63,484 nt of DNA from Ruminococcus flavefaciens (GTDB lineage: Bacteria > Bacillota > Clostridia > Oscillospirales > Ruminococcaceae), in NCBI RefSeq assembly GCF_900143025.1, contig NZ_FRCT01000014.1, positions 22,371-85,854 on the forward strand. The letters are read 5' to 3'. How positions within the stretch are numbered: the first letter of the stretch is position 1; each line of letters opens with the position of its first letter. The notes below the pieces were generated by a model that searched no databases, was not told the DNA's origin, and saw only the letters and a list, made by a program, of their open reading frames with translations. The translations under genes and the position numbers were made by a program. Shown here piece after piece: positions 50,795 to 59,500 of this stretch.

Positions 50795-53206
50795 TCAAGC
50801 CTTTACCTTAACATTACCCTTGAACTTTGAAGCCTCATGATACTTCTTAACGAAGAGTAAGTAGCACATGAATACAAGTATCAGAGCTGATGCGATAACG
50901 CCGATCATATTTGCATCACCTGTAAAGAGCTTGCCGAACTGTGTTATCATAAGTGCGATAGCATAAGCAAAACCGCACTGATAAATAATAGCAAATGCTG
51001 TCCACTTTGCATTGTTCATCTCACGCTTGATAGCTCCGATAGCTGCAAAGCACGGAGCGCAGAGCAGATTGAACACAAGGAATGAGAAGCCTGTTACGCT
51101 GGTGAATACTGCGCCGATGTTCTCCCATACAGTGCCGTCTCCGCCGCCATAGAGAACACCCATTGTTCCGACGATATTCTCCTTTGCAACAAGACCTGTG
51201 ATTGAAGCAACGGCTGCCTGCCAGTTGCCCCAGCCGAGAGGCGAGAAGATCCATGCGATAAGTCCGCCGAAGCCTGCAAGGAGAGAGCTGTCAAGCTGAT
51301 CCTCCTCAAGCATTCCAAAGCTGCCGTCAACTGTTCCGAAACGCGACAGGAACCAGATAACGATAGTAGAAAGAAGTATGATAGAACCAGCCTTCTTGAT
51401 GAACGACCAGCCGCGCTCCCACATTGAACGGAGAACGTTGCTCATGGTCGGCATATGGTATGCAGGAAGCTCCATAACGAATGGAGCAGGCTCGCCAGAG
51501 AACATTGCTGTCTTTTTAAGCATGATACCCGAAACGATGATAGCTGCCATACCGATGAAGTATGCTGATACAGAAATGATAGGCGAACCGCCGAAGATAG
51601 CGCCTGCGATCATTGCAATGAACGGAACCTTAGCTCCGCATGGAATGAAAGTAGTCGTCATGATAGTCATACGTCTGTCGCGCTCGTTCTCGATAGTTCT
51701 TGAAGCCATGATACCGGGAACGCCGCAGCCTACGCCAACAAGCATAGGAATGAAGGACTTGCCCGAGAGACCGAACTTACGGAACACACGGTCAAGTACG
51801 AATGCGATACGAGCCATATAGCCGCAGGCTTCGAGGAAAGCAAGCAGGAAGAACAGTACTAACATCTGCGGTACGAATCCGAGAACTGCACCTACACCCG
51901 CAACAATACCGTCAAGGATAAGACCTTTCAGCCAATCAGCGGCGTTAACCTTATCAAGACCTTTTTCAACAAGAGCAGGGATACTTGGAATGAATACACC
52001 GTAATCAGCAGGATCAGGCTCTTCGCCTATTCTCTCGACTGTTGCAAGAGCTTCGTTGTAATCCTCGATAGTAGCAGTCTCTTCTGTTGTTTCGAGTGTT
52101 TCCTCATCCTCAACAGAATAAGTGAACTCGCCCTCGGGAGCACTGCCGTTTTCCTCGACATATGCGTCGTAGGCATCAATTATTTCCTGTGCGCCTGCGT
52201 ATTCATCAGCAATTTCAGAATACTTTGATGAGCCGATACCGAACAAATGGAATCCCTCGTCAAAGAGGTTGTCGTTTGTCCAGTCAGTAGCCCATGCGCC
52301 GGGTCCCTTCATTGCGATGAGATAAACAAGTGTCATAATTACCGCAAAGATAGGAAGTCCAAGCCAGCGGTTCGTAACGACCTTATCGATCTTGTCGGAA
52401 ACCGTAAGACTGCCTGCGTTTTTCTTCCTGTAGCAAGCCTTTATGACATCAGCTATGTAGACATAACGCTCATCGGTTATGATACTTTCAGCGTCGTCGT
52501 CCAGTTCTTCCTCCGCAGCAACTATATCACTTTCGATGTGCTTCTGAATACTTTCAGAGATATTGAGCTTTTCAAGCACCTTTTCATCGCGCTCGAAAAC
52601 CTTGATAGCGTACCATCTCTGCTGCTCCTCAGGCATATCGTGGAGTACAGCCTCCTCGATATGTGCGATAGCGTGCTCTACAGGACCGCTGAACGCGTGC
52701 TGAGGAATGGTTTTTTCATTCTTTGCAGCAGCTATAGCAGCCTCCGCCGCTTCTTCAACACCTGTGCCTTTAAGAGCGGATATTTCAACTATTTTGCAGC
52801 CAAGCTGCTTGGAAAGCTCGTCTATCTTGATCTTGTCGCCGTTTTTATTAACGACGTCCATCATGTTTATCGCACAGACAACAGGTATTCCAAGCTCTAC
52901 AAGCTGTGTTGTAAGGTAAAGGTTTCGTTCGAGATTTGTGCCGTCGATGATATTGAGTATAGCGTCAGGTCTTGTTTCGATAAGATAGTTTCTTGCTACG
53001 ACTTCTTCGAGAGTATAGGGCGATAATGAATATATACCCGGCAGGTCGGTGATGATAACATCACTGTGCTTTTTCAGCTTTCCCTCCTTCTTCTCAACAG
53101 TAACTCCGGGCCAGTTTCCGACAAACTGATTTGAACCCGTAAGTGCATTGAACAAGGTGGTCTTACCTGCATTTGGGTTTCCTGCAAGTGCTATTCGCAG
53201 TTCCAT
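50795..53206 (-). CDS. feoB: Ferrous iron transport protein B
   Basis: An 803-residue protein. N-terminal G domain with GNPNAGKTTLFNALTG (G1), NWPGVTVEKKEG, DLPGIYSL (G3) and NMMD (G4), a helical regulatory domain to about residue 270, then membrane segments with the paired Cys/Gly gate motifs (VGCGVPGIMASRTIEN, FIPCGAKVPFIAMIAGAIFG). It imports ferrous iron into the cytoplasm. An unusual acidic insert of about 90 residues (about 325-420, TEETATIEDYNEALA) lies in the first extracytoplasmic loop. Follows two feoA genes. Confidence 0.97.
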   Translation of the reverse strand: MELRIALAGNPNAGKTTLFNALTGSNQFVGNWPGVTVEKKEGKLKKHSDVIITDLPGIYSLSPYTLEEVVARNYLIETRPDAILNIIDGTNLERNLYLTTQLVELGIPVVCAINMMDVVNKNGDKIKIDELSKQLGCKIVEISALKGTGVEEAAEAAIAAAKNEKTIPQHAFSGPVEHAIAHIEEAVLHDMPEEQQRWYAIKVFERDEKVLEKLNISESIQKHIESDIVAAEEELDDDAESIITDERYVYIADVIKACYRKKNAGSLTVSDKIDKVVTNRWLGLPIFAVIMTLVYLIAMKGPGAWATDWTNDNLFDEGFHLFGIGSSKYSEIADEYAGAQEIIDAYDAYVEENGSAPEGEFTYSVEDEETLETTEETATIEDYNEALATVERIGEEPDPADYGVFIPSIPALVEKGLDKVNAADWLKGLILDGIVAGVGAVLGFVPQMLVLFFLLAFLEACGYMARIAFVLDRVFRKFGLSGKSFIPMLVGVGCGVPGIMASRTIENERDRRMTIMTTTFIPCGAKVPFIAMIAGAIFGGSPIISVSAYFIGMAAIIVSGIMLKKTAMFSGEPAPFVMELPAYHMPTMSNVLRSMWERGWSFIKKAGSIILLSTIVIWFLSRFGTVDGSFGMLEEDQLDSSLLAGFGGLIAWIFSPLGWGNWQAAVASITGLVAKENIVGTMGVLYGGGDGTVWENIGAVFTSVTGFSFLVFNLLCAPCFAAIGAIKREMNNAKWTAFAIIYQCGFAYAIALMITQFGKLFTGDANMIGVIASALILVFMCYLLFVKKYHEASKFKGNVKVKA

Positions 53207-53280
53207 TTATATCTTCCTTTCAGGTTATTTAAAGCTAACATTTTGTCAAAAATTCAAGGACCTTACGTCCTGTTTATTGA

Positions 53281-53502
53281 TTATTCGACTTCAATCAGTT
53301 CAGCGTCCGCCTTTCTCAGTGAAAGCTCGTAGCCGCGGACTTTTATCTCAATGGGATCGCCGAGAGGAGCCACCTTGCGCACGAATACTTCAGTGCCCTT
53401 TGTAAGCCCCATGTCCATAATACGGCGCTTTATCGCTCCCTCTCCGTGGAGCTTCTTCACTTTCGCCGTAGAACCCACTGCCGTTTCTCTAAGCGTTTTC
53501 AT
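53281..53502 (-). CDS. feoA: Ferrous iron transport protein A (second copy)
   Basis: A 73-residue SH3-like FeoA: MKTLRETAVGSTAKVKKLHG, RRIMDMGLTKGTEVFVRKVA, PLGDPIEIKVRGYELSLRK. It assists FeoB, encoded 75 bases downstream. One of two tandem feoA genes, which is common in Clostridia. Confidence 0.95.
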   Translation of the reverse strand: MKTLRETAVGSTAKVKKLHGEGAIKRRIMDMGLTKGTEVFVRKVAPLGDPIEIKVRGYELSLRKADAELIEVE

Positions 53503-53515
53503 TTTCTCCCCCCTA

Positions 53516-53728
53516 TCAAACCATTATTCTGCGAGCCATATCCGCACCGATAGCGATACGTGACTCCTTGACCTTAACAATAACATTTTCACCCAGCACG
53601 TTTATAAGCGTAACTGTTCCGCCTACGGTAAATCCGAGGTTTTCAAGATGCTGACGTATAGCAGGAGTTCCTCCAAGCTTCTTGATAGTCAGCTCCTTTT
53701 CAGGCTCAGCCAAACTAAGCGGCATCAT
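53516..53728 (-). CDS. feoA: Ferrous iron transport protein A (first copy)
   Basis: A 70-residue SH3-like protein (MMPLSLAEPEKELTIKKLGG, HLENLGFTVGGTVTLINVLG, ENVIVKVKESRIAIGADMAR). Diverged from the second copy, so the two may form distinct contacts with FeoB. GGAAGTG precedes two adjacent ATG codons; I use the first (53728). An in-frame upstream extension overlaps the promoter and operator and is not expected to be translated. Confidence 0.9.
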   Translation of the reverse strand: MMPLSLAEPEKELTIKKLGGTPAIRQHLENLGFTVGGTVTLINVLGENVIVKVKESRIAIGADMARRIMV

Positions 53729-53757
53729 TACAACACTTCCATTCTTTGAAATTGTTA

Positions 53758-53804
53758 GTGATATATAACATTGAAATAATATCACCTTAGATATGATTTG
53801 TCAA
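53758..53804 (-). promoter_or_regulatory. feo operon promoter with inverted repeat
   Basis: On the minus strand TTGACA (53799-53804), 17-base spacer, TATTAT (53776-53781). An inverted repeat GTGATAT-N14-ATATCAC (arms 53779-53785 and 53758-53764) spans the -10 and initiation region and is flanked by TTAG and CTAA, so it is a candidate metal-repressor site. Confidence 0.65.
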
Positions 53805-53905
53805 TATTTTCAAAAGCTACATATATAAAGTTTGTATACAATAACAAAATGTAAGTGTTATCTAACGATTTTTTTGTCGTTTAATAAAGTATTCTTTACC
53901 ATCAA

Positions 53906-54688
53906 CTACCCAAGTGCAACGTCCAGTGACATCATAAGCGTAAAACCCACAGAAAACATAACCACGCCTATATTTGAATGTTCTCCCTCCGACATTTCGG
54001 GAATGAGCTCCTCAACGACCACATATATCATCGCTCCTGCGGCAAAACTGAGCAGATACGGCATGACAGGCAGAAGATGACTTGCAAATAATATAGTCAG
54101 AAGCGCTCCTACAGGTTCAACAGTTCCCGACAAAACACCTCCCGCAAAGGCTTTTCCTTTGCTTTTGCCTTCAACATGAAGGGGCATAGAGATTATAGCT
54201 CCCTCAGGAAAATTCTGTATCGCAATGCCAAGAGCAAGCGCTAAAGCTCCGCCCGCTGTCATATTCGCAGAGCCTGTTACAAAGCCTGCATAAACTATGC
54301 CCACAGCCATTCCTTCGGGGATATTATGCAGAGTCACCGCAAGTATCATCATGGTCGTTTTTGCAAGTCTGCTTTCAGGTCCCTCTGCTTTTTCCGAATT
54401 CATATGCAGATGAGGTATAACACTGTCAAGCAGCAGAAGGAACAGGATACCGAACCAAAAACCAACTGCCGAAGGAAGGAACGCCAGTCTTCCCATGCTG
54501 TCCGCCATATTCATTGCAGGAATTATAAGGCTCCATATCGAAGCGGCAGTCATTACACCTGCGGCAAATCCTGTCAATGATCGCTGAACTCCTCTGCTCA
54601 AAGCACGCTTCATAAAGAATACGCAGCCCGAACCTGCCGCCGTACCGAGGAAAGGCAGCAGCAAGCCGCTGATAGCTTCCTTTTGCAT
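53906..54688 (-). CDS. ZIP-family metal transporter (ZupT-like)
   Basis: A 260-residue protein with about eight membrane segments. The ZIP core motifs are visible: TLHNIPEGMAVGIVYAGF (metal-binding HNxPEG) and IAIQNFPEGAIISMPLHVEG (second metal site), plus an early MKRALSRGVQRSLTGFAAGV. It imports divalent metals (zinc, iron or manganese). It follows the LCM-type methyltransferase gene by 24 bases and lies next to the feo operon, so iron or manganese uptake is plausible. Confidence 0.93.
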   Translation of the reverse strand: MQKEAISGLLLPFLGTAAGSGCVFFMKRALSRGVQRSLTGFAAGVMTAASIWSLIIPAMNMADSMGRLAFLPSAVGFWFGILFLLLLDSVIPHLHMNSEKAEGPESRLAKTTMMILAVTLHNIPEGMAVGIVYAGFVTGSANMTAGGALALALGIAIQNFPEGAIISMPLHVEGKSKGKAFAGGVLSGTVEPVGALLTILFASHLLPVMPYLLSFAAGAMIYVVVEELIPEMSEGEHSNIGVVMFSVGFTLMMSLDVALG

Positions 54689-54712
54689 GATGCAACGCCC
54701 TTCCGATATTAT

Positions 54713-55510
54713 TTACCAGACGAACGTTGCCCAGCGGTCATTCATTTTAGACAGCAGCAGTGCAAAAAGCTTTCCGCGGATACTGTATTTTTTCATTTCT
54801 TCGTTAAAGCTGTGTTCTTCCACAAGCTTTATTCCGTCTGTAAGTTCTGCGATCTCCTGTCCGGAATCAGTTCCCGAAAGGAAGTGTGCATTAGTATTTT
54901 TTACTGTATCGTGATGTTTTTCACTCTTCTGCATCATCTTGCAGTTCTGTTCTGCGATAAGTGTACCGCCGCCGGGGAAATTGTTTTTCAGTATCTCCAG
55001 AAAAGTGCGTATCTGATCCAGCGTCAGGTACATAAACAGTCCCTCAGCGATGAAAACCGGTTTTGCTCTCCTTCCTTCAAGAGCCTCTTTCACCTGTCCG
55101 CACCAATCATCTTCAAGCGCGTTTCCGGCTATCATAGTCACACGATCCTTCTGCGGGAAAGCCTTTCTTCTTGCGGCAATAGAATCAGGAAGATCAAGAT
55201 CAAACCACAGTATTTTGCCGTTATCTACTCTTTCAAATCGGTTGTCAAAGCCTGCACCTACATTTACTATCACTGTATCGGGAGCATTCTGGATTATCCC
55301 TTTCAGCTGACGGTCAAGCATTATTGTTCGTGCAATAACGCCTTCATGCGACATGAATTTGTCGTAGGGTTTTGTGTTGATTTTTAGTGCTTTTATTATT
55401 TCAACTGCCTTTTTATCCTTGATGCGGGCATTTTTTCTCATTGTCTCGTTTGCTTTGACTGCCAGCGGGATAAGTGCAGTAGTCTGCACATCGCCTAATC
55501 TTAATTCCAT
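54713..55510 (-). CDS. LCM-family (PPM1-type) SAM methyltransferase
   Basis: A 265-residue protein of the leucine carboxyl methyltransferase-like family: VIVNVGAGFDNRFERVDNGK (SAM motif), LWFDLDLPDSIAARRKAFPQ, PVFIAEGLFMYLTLDQIRTF, and GGGTLIAEQNCKMM. Bacterial members methylate small-molecule carboxylates or have unknown substrates. It lies between the DtxR-type regulator and a ZIP transporter on one strand. Methylation in metallophore or metal-linked metabolism is conceivable but unproven. AAAGGAG sits nine bases before ATG at 55510. Confidence 0.85.
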   Translation of the reverse strand: MELRLGDVQTTALIPLAVKANETMRKNARIKDKKAVEIIKALKINTKPYDKFMSHEGVIARTIMLDRQLKGIIQNAPDTVIVNVGAGFDNRFERVDNGKILWFDLDLPDSIAARRKAFPQKDRVTMIAGNALEDDWCGQVKEALEGRRAKPVFIAEGLFMYLTLDQIRTFLEILKNNFPGGGTLIAEQNCKMMQKSEKHHDTVKNTNAHFLSGTDSGQEIAELTDGIKLVEEHSFNEEMKKYSIRGKLFALLLSKMNDRWATFVW

Positions 55511-55587
55511 GATCATTACTCCTTTATTAATTATTCAATGCCTTTCAGCATAGATAAGCCAATTTGTTAGTATTTACAAACTTATTA

Positions 55588-56004
55588 TCAAAAAAATAGA
55601 TCCGTTAAACCATTATTCTCTTGTGATGCGATCTCAGGGTGCTTTTTAAAGAAAAAATTCAAAAGTGCTTTATACGACTCATCGCACATACTATGCTCCA
55701 TTTTACACGCATCGATCCTGGCATTTTCTTCTCCAACGCCCAGATATCTGAGCATTATAAGGAAAAAATAATATCTGCCCTTTATTTTTTTTGCCAGCTC
55801 CATTCCTTTTCTTGTCAAAATTATATGAGAGTTATTTATACACTCAATATATCCATCTTTTTCGAGTTCGTGTACAGCAACACTTACTGTAGGTTTGGAA
55901 ACACCAAGTTCCTCAACAATGTCAACACCTCTTGCACTACCGCATGATTCCTGGATTTTCAAGATCGTTTTCAGATAATTTTCCGTTTTTTCTTTTCCAA
56001 TCAT
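55588..56004 (-). CDS. DtxR/MntR-family metal-dependent repressor
   Basis: A 138-residue regulator: winged helix with LKTILKIQESCGSARGVDIV, ELGVSKPTVSVAVHELEKDG and a metal-binding dimerisation domain in which Asp, Cys/Glu and His residues are visible (DACKMEHSMCDESYKALL). It lacks the C-terminal SH3 domain of DtxR, like MntR. It should repress uptake genes when iron or manganese is bound. It is the first gene on the minus strand of the iron island and its promoter has a TTAG-N10-CTAA box, suggesting autoregulation. Confidence 0.93.
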   Translation of the reverse strand: MIGKEKTENYLKTILKIQESCGSARGVDIVEELGVSKPTVSVAVHELEKDGYIECINNSHIILTRKGMELAKKIKGRYYFFLIMLRYLGVGEENARIDACKMEHSMCDESYKALLNFFFKKHPEIASQENNGLTDLFF

Positions 56005-56049
56005 TCATGCCACTCCTTTTTACAATATAATTAAGATAGCTCCAAAATG

Positions 56050-56107
56050 TTAGATTATGATAACTAATATTCATTTGAATTATATCACACAAAAAATAGT
56101 TTGTCAA
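56050..56107 (-). promoter_or_regulatory. Promoter and TTAG-N10-CTAA box of the DtxR-type gene
   Basis: On the minus strand TTGACA (56102-56107), 17-base spacer, TATAAT (56079-56084), both consensus. TTAG-N10-CTAA (56050-56067) lies about 12 bases downstream of the -10, over the likely start of transcription. Confidence 0.75.
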
Positions 56108-56543
56108 TACGCAGCAAAAAAACTTTCTGCTCCGCGATAATTGTTTTTTGCAAAGACTGGTTGCAACTGAAATAAAAAAATGAAGCATATATAAGCTGAT
56201 AAAATCGACTGTAAAATAACTTTTATCACAAGAAAGCCTTTTATCTGCAATTGAACAAAAGCTGCAAATGCCAATATACAGGCAATTTCAGCTTGCAAAA
56301 AAATTTTCTCATGCCATTCGGCTTCAAAAAATTTCACTTACGTCAAAATGCACAACAATCTCACTCATATATATGCAATATGACAAAACTGTCTTTTTCA
56401 TGATATTATTTTGCACAATAATTGATGTGCCATGTGTGATGAATACAGAGGCATATATCCTCACGAAAATAATGAAGGATCAAAAAAATGTACATTTTCA
56501 GCGCGTATTACCGAATGATAATTCAGAAAGGATCGATGAAAAA
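56108..56543. other. AT-rich intergenic region before the subtilase gene
   Basis: About 435 bases. The reading frame of the protease stays open through much of it, but without an RBS or signal peptide. A possible promoter for the protease is ATGACA (56380-56385), 18-base spacer, TATTAT (56404-56409). No RNA gene is evident. Confidence 0.4.
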
Positions 56544-59500
56544 ATGAAGAACTTTACACGTCATTTGCTCAGCATGACTGCTGCTGCGGTGATCGGAGGC
56601 GCTACAGTTCTGAACTGCGGACTTCCTGCTGCATTGGCAGCCGAATATGAAGCTGCGGCAACAGGAAAGCTTGTTCCTGTCATAATCAGTCTCAGCGGAG
56701 ATGCAGTGCTTGTCGGAGAAGAAGCAGCAAAACTGGGAACGGATTATCTTGATACGCCCGAAGCAGAAGAAAAAGCGTTATCACTCAATAAGATAAGCAG
56801 CGAAGCAGAAGCCTACCTCCGAAATCTCTATCCTGATCTCGAGATCGGCTACCGCTATAATGTCCTCATGAACGGTTTTTCCTGCGAGTTGCCGGAGGGA
56901 CTTCTTGACGAAGCAAGCTCCTGCCGTTGGATTGAAAAGATAACAAAGTCAGAAACTGTAAATGTCGTTAAACCCGAGCTCTACACAGCAGCCGATCTCA
57001 GTGATCTCAGCTATTTCGGCGAGACAACAGGTTATTTCGGTGAGGGCGAGGTCATTGCAGTTCTGGATTCCGAATTTGATGTCACGCACGATATGTTTGC
57101 TCCTATTGACGATAAAGAGAACAAGCTGACAAAAGACGATATCATAGCCGTATCCGATGAGCTTAACGTTAAGATAGACCCGGATAAGGCATATATCAGC
57201 AGCAAGCTGCCGTATGTAATTGATTATTCCGATGATACTCCTTATGAGTACGCTGCTCCTGATAGCTATCATGGAACCCACGTTGCAGGCATTGCGGCAG
57301 GCAACACAGTAAGTGATGATGACGGCACAGAGCTCTCAGGTATTGCAAAGGACGCTCAGCTCGTAATGATGAAGGTGTTCAAGCAAGAACTCGTTGACGA
57401 AATGAGCGGAACATATATTAGTACTGCTGAATCTGACGCTATCCTTGCAGCTCTTGAAGATGCAGCAAAGCTCAAAGTAAATGTTGTCAATCTCAGTCTT
57501 GGAAGTATTGAACCTGATTTCAGCAAAGTTCCATACAAAGATACTATAACAGCACTCAATAATGCAGGTATCATAGTAGTTGCAGCAGCAGGCAATGACA
57601 GTAATAACCTTGTTGGTCAAGGTGAATACTTTGATATTGATACATCATCACCTGATACACATACTATCGGTGAACCGTCTGCCTTCAAAGAGTCGTTATG
57701 TGTCGCATCTGCGAATAACTCTTTCCGTCGTGATCCTTGTTTCCTCATCGAAGGTCTTGATGACGAAATCCCCTTCACTGAGGGTCAAAACTGTACTTTG
57801 AGCGACTATCTGAATGATGGCGTATATGAGTATGTATACTGCGGTATCGGTATGCCCGAGGATTTTGAGGGCAAAGATGTCGAAGGAAAGATCGCACTCA
57901 TTGACAGAGGTACTTTAAGCTTCTGGGAAAAGGCATATGCCGCTGAACAGGCAGGAGCTATAGCAATGATCGTATGCGACAACCTCGAAGACAGCAGCCT
58001 CGTGACAATGGCTATGGAAACCGCGTCTATCCCCTCTGTGTTTATCTCAACGAATGACGGAGATAAGATGAAAAAAGCTGAATCAGGTAAGATTCGTTTA
58101 GACAGTACACTAAATATTACTACTCCGCTTGACGGAGGAATAAACGAATTCAGCTCCTTCGGTCCATCGGTAGACCTTACGCTCAAGCCTGATATCACAG
58201 GTATAGGCGGTTCGGTCACATCTGCTGCATATGATAATAAGCTGAAGCAGCTTGAAGGCACTTCTATGGCTTCCCCATATGTTGCAGGCTGTATCGCCGT
58301 ATTCGATCAGTATCTCAGAAAAAACGGCTTGGAGCTCACGGGAGCTGAAAAAGCATCATTCATAAAAAATCTTATTATGAACTCTGCCGTACTTTTCTCA
58401 AAGGGAGATGTATATGAAAGTCCGCGCCGTCAGGGTGCAGGTCTTGTGAATATGAAAAACGCATTGAACGACAGAGTTATCCTAACAGGTGAGACCGGTC
58501 TTGCCAAAGTCGAACTGAAGGATAAGATCACAGATCAGCTCAGCTTTGATGTTGATATCAGCAATTTCACCGATCAGGACGTTGAATTCAAGGAGGCAAA
58601 GCTGGTACTGACAGCCGAGAACGGACGCAAGCTCGAGGACGATCCGTCAGAAAAGCTGTATATCTGCGATGCAAGCAATATCGGAGTAACGGCAGATCTC
58701 TCATCTCTGCTGAAAGCAAATGCACAGGAATCCCGTACAGTAACCATCAACGCAAAGATTTCGGCTGATGATATCAAAGCACGCAGCACGATCTTCCCAA
58801 ACGGCTTCTTTATTGAGGGATATATCGTTCTCAGCGGTGCAGAAAACTGCTGCGACATTTCTATCCCTGTCATGGGCTTCTACGGAGACTGGGCAGAAGT
58901 ACCGATCTTCCATAATGGCACAAAATACCTTGAGCCATACGAATTATCCACAATATCAGGCGAAGGCTCATTTAACAATAAAAGCTCATTTACAGGTAAT
59001 CTTGAAGCTTTATCCCAGCTGCTCGAAAGGCTGCCTGCTGAGGAGGCAGAATTTATATTATCCGATCCATTCAACCTCCGTATGTATTTTGATGATGAAT
59101 ACAATGAAGCAATTGCCAAGTCTCCCAATGAAGTTGTATATCTCTCTCCCGACGCAGACGGAATGGGTGAACAGATCAATCTAACTTGTACATTACTGAG
59201 ATCTGCACACCTTTCCTGCATAAAAATTTACGACAGTGATAACAAACTCATCAGCGAAACACCTGAAGATGAAATCACAATGCCTGCATATATGTTCGTA
59301 GTTAATGTATCGGAAGCAGAGATCAAGGATTATCCTGACGGAACATACAAGGGCACTATCGAAGCCTATGTATACTATGACGATGCCGATAAAAAGCCTC
59401 AAACCTATGAATTCCCTATCGTGATCGATAAAACAGCACCAACTCTTAATGTCAAGTCAAAAGAAGAAAACGGCAGAAAGCTGCTCGAGATCACTTCTAC

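Noticed and set aside
52247..53026. 259-codon plus-strand ORF opposite feoB
   Set aside because: Cys/Tyr/Leu-rich composition typical of the antisense of a real gene; FeoB motifs on the other strand are unambiguous.
56268..56543. N-terminal extension of the subtilase reading frame
   Set aside because: The upstream 92 codons lack an RBS and would bury the signal peptide; the ATG at 56544 with AAAGGA gives a normal secreted protein.
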